A program made the position numbers and the translations under genes. DNA of 5,651 nt from an uncultured Lachnospiraceae bacterium (GTDB lineage: Bacteria; Bacillota_A; Clostridia; Lachnospirales; Lachnospiraceae), in assembly GCA_910585855.1 (NCBI GenBank), contig CAJUGZ010000279.1:1-5651 (forward strand), given 5' to 3'. The notes below the pieces were generated by a model. It did not search any database. It had not been told where the DNA came from and worked only from the letters and a program-made list of their open reading frames with translations. The number at the start of each line of letters is the position of its first letter. Positions within the stretch are counted from its first letter, which is position 1. Shown piece by piece: positions 1 through 5,651 of the stretch.

Positions 1-180
1 TGATAATATCTTTCCTTACACCTGTTTCGTTTCGGCTGAAAGGAGGGCGAATTGCACCCCGGTTCGAACGGTTGGATGCACTTCGATACAGAAGTCTTAG
101 ACGTTCTTACCGTTTGGAGAATGAAGCAAGCAAAGGAAAGGAACAAACCGCCTCTGGCGTCCGGTAAAAGCCTCCTTTTT
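1..180 (+). repeat. Left copy of a diverged inverted repeat, possible structured RNA element
   Basis: This GC-richer stretch is similar to the reverse complement of about 5381-5571. Matching blocks run in the same order: GGCTG (34-38), GAGGGCGAATTG (43-54), CCCCGGT (57-63), TGGATG (73-78), CAGAAG (89-94), TTAGA (97-101), TTTGGA (113-118) and TCTGGCGTCCGGT (153-165). The core aligns without gaps, and one base of length difference occurs before the last block. Weaker similarity continues to the window start, so the element may begin outside. Possible helices are 39-44 with 173-178, 45-49 with 55-59 (one C-A mismatch), 90-96 with 100-107 (one bulge), and 107-112 with 162-167, although the third and fourth overlap by one base. 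A T-run follows at 176-180. The strand given is the one reading toward the downstream gene; the true transcribed strand is unknown. The bases from 181 to 325 are AT-rich and show nothing recognisable. Confidence 0.7.
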
Positions 181-325
181 CTGGTATCCTTTATCCAAAA
201 GCCTAATTAAAGTTTATCTTTTATATACTTTCCTTATATTTTGGAAGTAAAAACTATACTCTTCCAAACAATATCACTCAAAATTTCCAAATAAGCCTCC
301 TGTTTCATCCATACATAAAAAAAAA

Positions 326-354
326 TGGACTTTACATCTAATATATGATATAAT
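326..354 (+). promoter_or_regulatory. Sigma-A-type promoter with extended -10, for the coiled-coil gene
   Basis: A consensus TATAAT (349-354) is preceded by TG one base upstream (346-347), giving a full extended -10. A weaker -35 hexamer, TGGACT (326-331), matches four of six consensus positions at a 17-nt spacing. The start of transcription would fall near 361, leaving a 5' leader of about 22 nt that contains the ribosome binding site AGAGGTG (369-375), 7 nt before the ATG at 383. No operator-like palindrome is visible. Confidence 0.7.
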
Positions 355-382
355 TTAACAAAACACAAAGAGGTGATATCAA

Positions 383-928
383 ATGGCATTAACTAACGAA
401 GATCTATTAGCAATATCTCAGCTATTAGATTCAAAACTTCAACCAATTAAAAGCGATATTCAAGAATTAAAACTGGATACTCAGCAATTAAAAACCGAGG
501 TTCAACAATTAAAACAAGATGTTCAGCAGTTAAAAACCGAGGTTCAGCAATTAAAAACTGATGTTCAGCAATTAAAACAAGATAATCAAGAATTAAAACA
601 AGAGGTTCAACAATTAAAGACTGACGTTCAACAGTTAAAAACCGAAGTTCAGCAATTAAAACAGGATAATCAAGAATTAAAACAGGAGGTTCAGCAATTA
701 AAACAAGACAATCAAGAAATCAAGGAACATATTGCCACTATTAAAATACATATCGAAAACACAACCGATAAAAATATTAAACTTATAGCAGAAGGACATA
801 CAGACTTAACAAGAAAACTAGATGATGCTTTAAAAGTGGAAAACGAAAAGGAGCTGTTGCTCATTCGAGTAAGTTACCTTGAAGCTGAAGTAAAACAAAT
901 CAAAGAAAGATTATCTCAAATTGCATAA
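383..928 (+). CDS. Heptad-repeat coiled-coil protein of unknown function
   Basis: This 181-residue protein has no signal peptide, membrane segment, cysteine or catalytic motif, so it is probably cytoplasmic. Residues 1-26 form a short leader helix. Residues 27-117 are 13 consecutive heptads of the form QQLKxxV or QELKxxN. Residues 118-139 break the pattern, and residues 140-178 form a second, non-repetitive amphipathic helix (LTRKLDDALK to LEAEVKQIKERL). In the array, Leu fills core position d and Val, or sometimes Asn, fills position a, with Lys at e and Glu/Asp at g, a pattern typical of parallel dimers. The start is supported by AGAGGTG 7 nt upstream and a strong promoter. From memory, the C-terminal part resembles a coiled-coil family common in Lachnospiraceae; this is unverified. 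The gene stands alone between a repeat element and a terminator. Its role could be as a scaffold or dimerisation partner, but nothing here shows which. Confidence 0.9.
   Translation: MALTNEDLLAISQLLDSKLQPIKSDIQELKLDTQQLKTEVQQLKQDVQQLKTEVQQLKTDVQQLKQDNQELKQEVQQLKTDVQQLKTEVQQLKQDNQELKQEVQQLKQDNQEIKEHIATIKIHIENTTDKNIKLIAEGHTDLTRKLDDALKVENEKELLLIRVSYLEAEVKQIKERLSQIA
461..733 (+). repeat. In-frame 21-bp tandem repeat array (13 heptads) with an 84-bp higher-order duplication
   Basis: Thirteen 21-bp units encode residues 27-117 of the coiled-coil protein. Units end in LDT, TEV, QDV, TEV, TDV, QDN, QEV, TDV, TEV, QDN, QEV, QDN and EHI, in that order. Two adjacent four-unit blocks (545-628 and 629-712) follow nearly the same order and differ only slightly at the protein level (D/E in the first unit, TDV against QDN in the last). 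Leu is nearly always TTA and Val is always GTT, while Gln varies between CAA and CAG. This suggests recent expansion from a few founder units with some later synonymous drift. Confidence 0.9.
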
Positions 929-952
929 CATCAAAATAGCCAATAATAAATT

Positions 953-994
953 AAAGTGTAAAACCTCTATCTTTAAGGTCTTACACTTTTTATT
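953..994. terminator. Bidirectional intrinsic terminator between convergent genes
   Basis: AAAGTGTAA (953-961) pairs perfectly with TTACACTTT (981-989). After one mismatch, ACCT (963-966) pairs with AGGT (976-979), leaving a 9-nt loop. On the plus strand the stem runs into a T-rich tail (987-995), 24 nt past the coiled-coil stop codon. On the minus strand it lies about 30 nt past the rRNA methyltransferase stop and is followed by a weaker tail (TTTAATTTATTATT). It therefore probably ends transcription from both sides, more strongly for the plus-strand gene. Confidence 0.85.
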
Positions 995-1019
995 TTATCC
1001 TCATATTCTTTTAAAATTT

Positions 1020-2495
1020 TTATACCCAGCGCAGTCCTTTTGGATAATGATTTTTTAATCCTGTTTGACTTGCTTTCCCCCAGCCAATCGAATATCCATC
1101 CACACAGATTAATTTCCATCCCTTTTGTTCCTGTCCATCAAAAAAAAGCAAAGGTAGCATTTCGCCTTTTAAATAAGAAAAAATTTCTTTACTGTCCCTA
1201 TCAAAAGAGATTTTATTTAATATCTCAGACGGAGAGAGTGCCAATGCCAACGCATGTGACGGTTCAAAACGATTCTTTTTTAATGTTCCAAGATGCAGAC
1301 CTGCCCGAAGAACTTTTAGCCCTTTCATATCCACCATTTCTTCTGGCACAAGAGAAAGCTCATTTCCAAAAAGCTGATAAACACCCTGCGTAAAAGAAAA
1401 TCCCATTTCTCTCTGAAATTCTTCCCAATCTGCAAGAAAAGATTTCTTCCCTTGTTTCTTCTTTTTGTTGTCCTCTTTCCGATTATATTCTTCTTGCAAT
1501 CCCTCTTTTTTATAAAGCACCGCTATAAAATGCCCTTCTCCTTCCACCCGATTAGGAAATAATCGAAATGTTTTTCTTACTGCTTCTATATTACCACTTT
1601 TTTTACTTTCTTCTTTTGTTATCCTATTTTCTACTTCTTTTATCTTTTCTATCCATTCCGGGCAGCCCTGTAAAAATCCCATTTGTCTATACTTTTCTTC
1701 CTCTATCCTTAAATCTATTGTAAATTCCGGGTGTTTTTCTAAAAATAATAAAATCGTTTCTTCATCTTCCTCTGGTGCAAATGTACAAGTAGAATATACC
1801 AGACGTCCTCCCGGTTTCAACATTTTTGCCGCATGTTCTAAAATTTCTCTTTGACGGGCTGCACAAAAGAGTATATTTTGCTGCGACCACTCCAAACAGG
1901 CAGCCCTATCTTTTCGAAACATCCCTTCTCCAGAACATGGAGCATCTACTACAATCCGATCAAAAAACTCAGGAAAATATTTTTCTAAGAAAATCGGCTC
2001 TTCATTGGTTACAACTGCATTTCGAATTCCCATTCGTTCTACATTTTGAGAAAGAATTTTTGCTCTTGCCGGGTGAATCTCATTTGCTACCAATAGCCCT
2101 TTTCCCTTCATCTGACTTGCCAAATGCGTTGTCTTTCCGCCCGGTGCAGCACAAAGATCCAATACTTTCTCTCCCGGCTTAGCATCCGCAAGAACCGCAA
2201 CTGCCATCGCACTCGGTTCTTGAATATAATAGACCCCTGCCTCATGATAGGGATGTTTTCCGGGATGTTCCTCTGCCGGATAAGAAAATCCATTTTGTTC
2301 CCATGCTATCGGTGTCAGTGTAAACGGATTTTTTTTTAAAAAATCCTCTCTTGTTCCCTTTAGTAAATTAACTCTAAGCCCATGTACTGCCTCTTTTTGA
2401 TAACTATTATAAAAATCTTTATACTCTGCCCCAAGCAGTCTTTTCATACGTTCTGTAAATCCATCAGGCAGACTTTCCTTATCTTCTGTCATCAC
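1020..2495 (-). CDS. rsmF: RsmF/YebU-type 16S rRNA cytosine-C5 methyltransferase (RsmB/NOP family)
   Basis: The 491-residue protein is predicted to transfer a methyl group from S-adenosylmethionine to C5 of cytosine in 16S rRNA; E. coli RsmF modifies C1407. An N-terminal RNA-binding region (about 1-100) includes YYIQEPSAM (89-97). The SAM-binding motif VLDLCAAPGGKTTHLAS is at 111-127. PCSGEGMFRK (186-195), typical of the RsmF branch, carries Cys187, and STCTFAPEEDE (235-245) carries catalytic Cys237. A Lys/Glu-rich linker (about 330-350) precedes a C-terminal PUA-like region with LRAGLHLGTLKKNRFEPSHA. Length fits the family. The start is ambiguous: GTG at 2495-2493 is followed directly by ATG at 2492-2490, with a weak AGGGA site 7 nt before the GTG. 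Either start overlaps the upstream gene by 14-17 nt, suggesting translational coupling. The exact target base in this organism is not shown by the sequence. Confidence 0.93.
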   Translation of the reverse strand: MMTEDKESLPDGFTERMKRLLGAEYKDFYNSYQKEAVHGLRVNLLKGTREDFLKKNPFTLTPIAWEQNGFSYPAEEHPGKHPYHEAGVYYIQEPSAMAVAVLADAKPGEKVLDLCAAPGGKTTHLASQMKGKGLLVANEIHPARAKILSQNVERMGIRNAVVTNEEPIFLEKYFPEFFDRIVVDAPCSGEGMFRKDRAACLEWSQQNILFCAARQREILEHAAKMLKPGGRLVYSTCTFAPEEDEETILLFLEKHPEFTIDLRIEEEKYRQMGFLQGCPEWIEKIKEVENRITKEESKKSGNIEAVRKTFRLFPNRVEGEGHFIAVLYKKEGLQEEYNRKEDNKKKKQGKKSFLADWEEFQREMGFSFTQGVYQLFGNELSLVPEEMVDMKGLKVLRAGLHLGTLKKNRFEPSHALALALSPSEILNKISFDRDSKEIFSYLKGEMLPLLFFDGQEQKGWKLICVDGYSIGWGKASQTGLKNHYPKGLRWV

Positions 2496-3240
2496 AGCCT
2501 ATTCCCTTTTCTTTTTTCTCTCTATCTTCTTTCTCTATTACTCCAAGCATAGAACCCGCCATTGCAATCGGTTCTGTTTCCTTTTGCACCACTTCTCCCT
2601 GCTTTTTATAAATACTTTCTGCCGCAACATATCCCCGCACCAAGGAGAGCGGATAAATATTACTCCTTCTTCCAACAACTGTTCCCGGATTTAATACCGT
2701 TCCACATCCTACTTCCACTTCATCTCCAAGCATTGCCCCAAATTTCTTCAGCCCGGTTTCTATTTTTCCCTCCGACAGGGTTACTGTAACAGGGCGTTTA
2801 TCTGCCTTTACATTAGAAGCGATTGACCCTGCCCCCATATGTGCCTTATACCCTAAAATAGAATCCCCAACATAATTATAGTGGGGCACTTGTACTTTAT
2901 TAAATAAAATCGCATTTTTTAACTCTGTCGAATTTCCAACCACTGCTCCTTCTCCTACAATTACCTTTCCCCGTATAAAAGCACAATGCCGTATTTCGGC
3001 TCCCTTTCCGATAATTGCAGGTCCACAGATACACGCAGTAGGTGCTACCTGTGCTGTTTTTGCCACCCAGATATCTTCTCCCCTTTTTTCATATTCCTCT
3101 TCTGATAAAGTCTTTCCTAATTCCAAAATAAATGCTCCGATTTTTGGCAGCACCTCCCAAGGATATACTGCCTGTTCCAGCAAAGGAGCTGCTATTGTTT
3201 CCTCTAAACAATACAAGTTTTTTACCATAACCTGTTCCAT
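2479..3240 (-). CDS. Left-handed beta-helix (hexapeptide-repeat) protein, GlmU C-terminal-like putative acyltransferase
   Basis: This is a 253-residue cytoplasmic protein. Residues 1-56 form a mostly helical lead-in. Residues 57-205 carry hexapeptide repeats of the left-handed beta-helix type (for example VAPTACICGPAIIGKGAEI and VIVGEGAVVGNSTEL). The stretch HYNYVGDSILG (120-130) followed by MGAGSIASNVK (135-145) matches the region of the GlmU acetyltransferase domain where the catalytic histidine and acetyl-CoA contacts lie, with His120 in the expected place. The nucleotidyltransferase domain of full-length GlmU (about 450 residues) is absent. Such proteins are often labelled UDP-N-acetylglucosamine pyrophosphorylase, a name the missing domain makes doubtful; acyl transfer to a sugar phosphate is likelier, substrate unknown. 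Residues 206-253 are a charged tail (EKEDREKKEKG). An AAAGGA site about 10 nt upstream supports the ATG. It starts 24 nt after the topB stop and overlaps the next gene. Confidence 0.88.
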   Translation of the reverse strand: MEQVMVKNLYCLEETIAAPLLEQAVYPWEVLPKIGAFILELGKTLSEEEYEKRGEDIWVAKTAQVAPTACICGPAIIGKGAEIRHCAFIRGKVIVGEGAVVGNSTELKNAILFNKVQVPHYNYVGDSILGYKAHMGAGSIASNVKADKRPVTVTLSEGKIETGLKKFGAMLGDEVEVGCGTVLNPGTVVGRRSNIYPLSLVRGYVAAESIYKKQGEVVQKETEPIAMAGSMLGVIEKEDREKKEKGIGCDDRR

Positions 3241-3264
3241 CTTTTTCTTTCCTTTCTATTCTCT

Positions 3265-5286
3265 TTATTTTTGTCCGTCCGATGATTTCTGCTTTTTATA
3301 ATTTCCTTCCACTGTTTCAAAACAATTTCGAAGCAAATATTGATTTTTCAGCCCCAAAACATTCTGCGTCCGCTTTCGAATAAAACTTTCCAATTTGACC
3401 ATATATTCTTCTGATGTAATCGTCCCCTCTGCCACATAAGTAAGCCCTTTCTCCCAACTAGCTGTAAGCTCGGGGTTTAAAAGCTGCCGAATAGAAGCAT
3501 TCACTACGTCATAAATCATTTCTCCAATCTGAGTAGGAGTAATCACCTGTGTTTTTTTATTTAAAGCAATATATTCATTCGCCACCAATTTTTTTAAAAT
3601 CTCTGCCCGTGTTGCACTTGTTCCGATTCCGCTTCCCTTAATCATAGCTCGAAGCTCTTCATCTTCAATCAACTGCCCTGCATTTTCCATTGCCAAAATC
3701 ATAGAACCCGAATTATATCGTTTCGGCGGAGAAGTTTCCCCTTCCTTAATCCCAATCTCCTTGACGGAAAGGATATCTCCTTTCTTTAACGCTCCTAAAG
3801 CCTTCAACATCTTTACATCACACTTTACATCTTCCACATTATCTTTTTCTTCTTTTTTCTTATCAAACGAATTTCCTGTAACCGTCAAATACCCTTCCTC
3901 TAAAAGTACCTTAAAACTAGCAAAAAACCGCTCTTTTCCCATCTTAGTCACTACACTGATCTTCTGATAAACTGCAGGCGGATAAAAAATACATAAAAAC
4001 CGCCGAACAATAGCTTCATACACCTGTACACTTCTTTGAGAAAGTGCCGTCAAAGCACCCAGCCCCTGCCCGGTAGGAATAATCGCATAGTGATCGGTAA
4101 TCTGTTTATCATTTACATACTTTGTCTTCTCAATTCCCTTTTCCTTCCCATTATCCAAAATATATTTTGCAAAAACCGCTCCATGAGCATACTGCAAAAG
4201 CCCCCGCAGATTCTTTCCAATCTCCTTTGCCACAGCCGTAGAAAGCACTCTGGCATCGGTTCTTGGATAAGTCACTAACTTTTTCTCATAAAGTTCCTGT
4301 ACCACCTGAAGCGTTTGATCTGGACTAATCTTAAACAATCTGGAACACTCATTTTGAAGTTCTGCCAAATTAAATAAAAGAGGCGGATTTTTATTTTCCT
4401 TCTTCCTCTCTATAGAAACTACCTCTGTCTGCAAAGGCGGATGCTCTGTCAGCTTCTTTACCAATTCCTCCGCTTTTTCCTTTACTTTAAACCCGTTTTC
4501 CTTATAAAGAAAAGGAGTATTAAAATACTCTGACTCCGGCTGTACCCGCCACTCTGCTTCAAAATCTCCGCTTTCAAGCAAAATATCCGCAAGCACCCGG
4601 TAAAAAGGGGTCTTTACAAAACTGCGGATTTCTCTCTCCCGCCGTACCACCATGCCAAGTACACAAGTCATCACCCGTCCGACTGAAATAACTGTCCGTT
4701 TCTCCTTCTTCAAATAATTTGATATTGTATACCCATACTTCAGCGTCAAAAGCCTTGAAAAATTAATCCCCATTAAATAATCCTCTTTTGCCCGAAGATA
4801 AGCCGATTCCGAAAGACTGTCATACTCCGACAAATCCTTTGCATCTCGTATCCCTCTGCGGATTTCTTCCTCTGTCTGAGAATCAATCCAAACCCGAAGC
4901 CGTTCTTTATTTTGCACATTTGCCATCTGCTCCACCAAACGATAAATATACTCTCCCTCCCGCCCGGAGTCCGTACAAACATAAATTCGTTTCACATCTG
5001 CCCGATTCAAAAGCCCGCTTACAATATCAAACTGTTTCTGAACCCCCGGTATTACCTCATATTTCCATTCTTCAGGAAGAAAAGGAAGTTTTTCCAAACT
5101 CCATTTTTTCAAATCTGGATCATATACTTCTGGATAGCTCATTGTCACCAAATGCCCTACACACCAAGTAACAATCACCTGATCCGACTCCAGATATCCG
5201 TCCTTCCTTGTCATATTTACCTTAAGTGCCTTTGCAAACTCCTGCGCTACACTTGGTTTTTCCGCAATATATAACGACTTATCCAT
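3265..5286 (-). CDS. topB: Type IA DNA topoisomerase III
   Basis: This 673-residue enzyme relaxes or decatenates DNA by single-strand passage through a 5'-phosphotyrosine link. The TOPRIM domain opens with LYIAEKPSVAQEFAKAL (5-21) and contains CTDSGREGE (104-112). SVGRVMTCVLGMVV (201-214) is the strand-contact helix. Catalytic Tyr340 lies in LVTYPRTD (337-344), with Arg342 beside it. Further type IA landmarks are ITDHYAIIPT (396-405), SPPKRYNSGSMI (519-530), GSGIGTSATRAEIL (551-564) and LTASWEKGL (607-615). Length is close to E. coli Topo III (about 650) and shorter than B. subtilis TopB (about 730); the tail is short and has no zinc-finger cysteine clusters. The TOPRIM motif has Gly108 where E. 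coli-type enzymes have a second Asp. I recall this GREGE form from other Firmicute TopB proteins, so it is not taken as a defect. The ATG at 5286 follows a modest GGTAGG site. It is the first gene of the minus-strand cluster. Confidence 0.95.
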   Translation of the reverse strand: MDKSLYIAEKPSVAQEFAKALKVNMTRKDGYLESDQVIVTWCVGHLVTMSYPEVYDPDLKKWSLEKLPFLPEEWKYEVIPGVQKQFDIVSGLLNRADVKRIYVCTDSGREGEYIYRLVEQMANVQNKERLRVWIDSQTEEEIRRGIRDAKDLSEYDSLSESAYLRAKEDYLMGINFSRLLTLKYGYTISNYLKKEKRTVISVGRVMTCVLGMVVRREREIRSFVKTPFYRVLADILLESGDFEAEWRVQPESEYFNTPFLYKENGFKVKEKAEELVKKLTEHPPLQTEVVSIERKKENKNPPLLFNLAELQNECSRLFKISPDQTLQVVQELYEKKLVTYPRTDARVLSTAVAKEIGKNLRGLLQYAHGAVFAKYILDNGKEKGIEKTKYVNDKQITDHYAIIPTGQGLGALTALSQRSVQVYEAIVRRFLCIFYPPAVYQKISVVTKMGKERFFASFKVLLEEGYLTVTGNSFDKKKEEKDNVEDVKCDVKMLKALGALKKGDILSVKEIGIKEGETSPPKRYNSGSMILAMENAGQLIEDEELRAMIKGSGIGTSATRAEILKKLVANEYIALNKKTQVITPTQIGEMIYDVVNASIRQLLNPELTASWEKGLTYVAEGTITSEEYMVKLESFIRKRTQNVLGLKNQYLLRNCFETVEGNYKKQKSSDGQK

Positions 5287-5340
5287 TCTTACCTACCTTT
5301 AATCTCTTATTTATCTTTATCTATTCCTTTTTATACTATA

Positions 5341-5369
5341 ACTATACCTTCCTAAAAACTAAAATGCAA
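5341..5369 (-). promoter_or_regulatory. Candidate sigma-A promoter for the topB cluster
   Basis: On the minus strand, TTGCAT (5369-5364) and TATAGT (5346-5341) are separated by 17 nt. The -10 matches five of six consensus bases; the -35 matches only three. A second TATAGT lies at once downstream (5340-5335), so the exact -10 is uncertain. Transcription would begin near 5335, giving a leader of about 48 nt before the topB ATG. No riboswitch or attenuator structure was seen in that leader. Confidence 0.5.
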
Positions 5370-5380
5370 TATATTTTTCT

Positions 5381-5412
5381 AAAAACCGCTGCAAAAGTCT
5401 TTCGCAAACCGG
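5381..5412 (-). terminator. Terminator-like hairpin at the end of the right repeat element
   Basis: Read on the minus strand, GCGAAA (5405-5400) pairs with TTTTGC (5396-5391, one G-U pair) around a GAC loop. Flanking CCG (5412-5410) can pair with CGG (5388-5386), and TTTTT follows (5385-5381). It would stop minus-strand transcription of the repeat just before the topB promoter. The stem is weak and interrupted, so this call is tentative. Confidence 0.4.
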
Positions 5413-5571
5413 ACGCCAGATGCGAACCCCCTAGACATTCTGCTGTTCCGGTTTCCAAAAAGCAAGAAGTTCTAAAACTTCTGCATCCCAGCACATCCAG
5501 CCAGACAGACCGGGGCGCAATTCGCCCTCACAGCAGCCAAAACAAAATGGGCATACCAAAGGATGCAATCC
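5381..5571 (-). repeat. Right copy of the diverged inverted repeat, possible structured RNA element
   Basis: The reverse complement matches 1-180 block for block: GGCTG (5538-5534), GAGGGCGAATTG (5529-5518), TGGATG, CAGAAG, TTAGA, TTTGGA and TCTGGCGTCCGGT (5420-5408). Visible inverted repeats are GGGCG/CGCCC (5513-5517 with 5523-5527), AGAAGTT/AACTTCT (5465-5471 with 5476-5482) and AAACCGGA/TCCGGTTT (5406-5413 with 5447-5454). The last is extended inward by CAGATG/CATTCTG with one bulge. Similarity to the left copy fades past about 5571. The remaining bases to 5651 contain no recognisable gene, though one minus-strand frame stays open from the window edge to a TAG at 5433-5431. The strand given is the one reading toward topB; the real transcribed strand is unknown. 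Confidence 0.7.
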
Positions 5572-5651
5572 GCCAAAGCAAAACAGCTTCCCTTTCATAC
5601 GGGCTAAACACGCCCCTTTTTTTGCATACCCTGCATGGGAGCAGGATATGC

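Noticed and set aside
57..76. GGTTCGAA resembling the T-loop of a tRNA
   Set aside because: Only three flanking base pairs form, no acceptor, D or anticodon arms surround it, and the homologous position in the right copy lacks the motif.
461..733. Regular direct repeats that could suggest a CRISPR array
   Set aside because: The 21-bp units are contiguous, have no spacers, and encode an uninterrupted heptad coiled coil in frame.
1040..1393. Open frame on the plus strand within the rRNA methyltransferase gene
   Set aside because: It is antisense to the conserved C-terminal PUA-like region, has no ribosome binding site of note, and its translation looks like no known protein.
1826..2182. Open frame on the plus strand opposite the SAM-binding and catalytic motifs
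   Set aside because: The minus strand here encodes the diagnostic methyltransferase motifs; the plus frame is a shadow of them.
4788..5274. Two overlapping open frames on the plus strand opposite the TOPRIM domain of topB
   Set aside because: They lie antisense to conserved topoisomerase motifs, overlap each other, and carry low-complexity translations without a supported start.
5287..5340. Riboswitch or T-box in the topB leader
   Set aside because: The leader is about 48 nt, AT-rich, and has no conserved motif or stable hairpin.
1..5651. Composite transposon bounded by inverted repeats
   Set aside because: The end copies are diverged with identical runs of at most 13 nt, no transposase or integrase lies between them, no target-site duplication can be seen, and the enclosed genes are housekeeping types.

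Overview
The window looks like chromosome from a low-GC, Gram-positive anaerobe of the class Clostridia, most likely Lachnospiraceae. This is inferred from the AT-rich coding style, the purine-rich Shine-Dalgarno sites, and protein sequences that read like the Lachnospiraceae forms of their families. No rRNA gene or other species marker is present, so the family assignment is a judgement.

Layout: (1) Positions 1-180 hold a GC-richer repeat element with no convincing gene. It is followed by AT-rich spacer (181-325) with nothing recognisable, then a good extended -10 promoter. (2) Positions 383-928 (+) encode a 181-residue coiled-coil protein built around 13 near-identical heptads; its function is unknown. 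(3) Positions 929-1019 separate two convergent genes and hold a hairpin terminator that can work in both directions. (4) Positions 1020-5286 (-) hold a compact three-gene cluster, in transcription order: a type IA DNA topoisomerase (topB), a left-handed beta-helix acyltransferase-like protein related to the GlmU C-terminus, and an RsmF/YebU-type rRNA m5C methyltransferase. The gaps are 24 nt and then a 14-17 nt overlap, so one transcript is likely. A candidate promoter lies just upstream of topB. (5) Positions 5381-5571 hold a diverged second copy of the repeat, in inverted orientation, ending in a terminator-like hairpin directly upstream of the topB promoter.

The three minus-strand genes do housekeeping work (DNA topology, sugar or cell-wall precursor modification, ribosome modification) with no obvious shared pathway. 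The coiled-coil gene is a separate plus-strand unit. No transposase, integrase, CRISPR array, tRNA or toxin-antitoxin pair was found.

The most interesting signal lies outside the genes. The two flanking elements are about 75% identical over their core of about 85 nt and share an exact 13-mer further along. Both can form similar hairpins, including one helix whose two arms differ between copies but stay complementary. They look like members of a dispersed family that may make a structured RNA. I could not match them to a known family.
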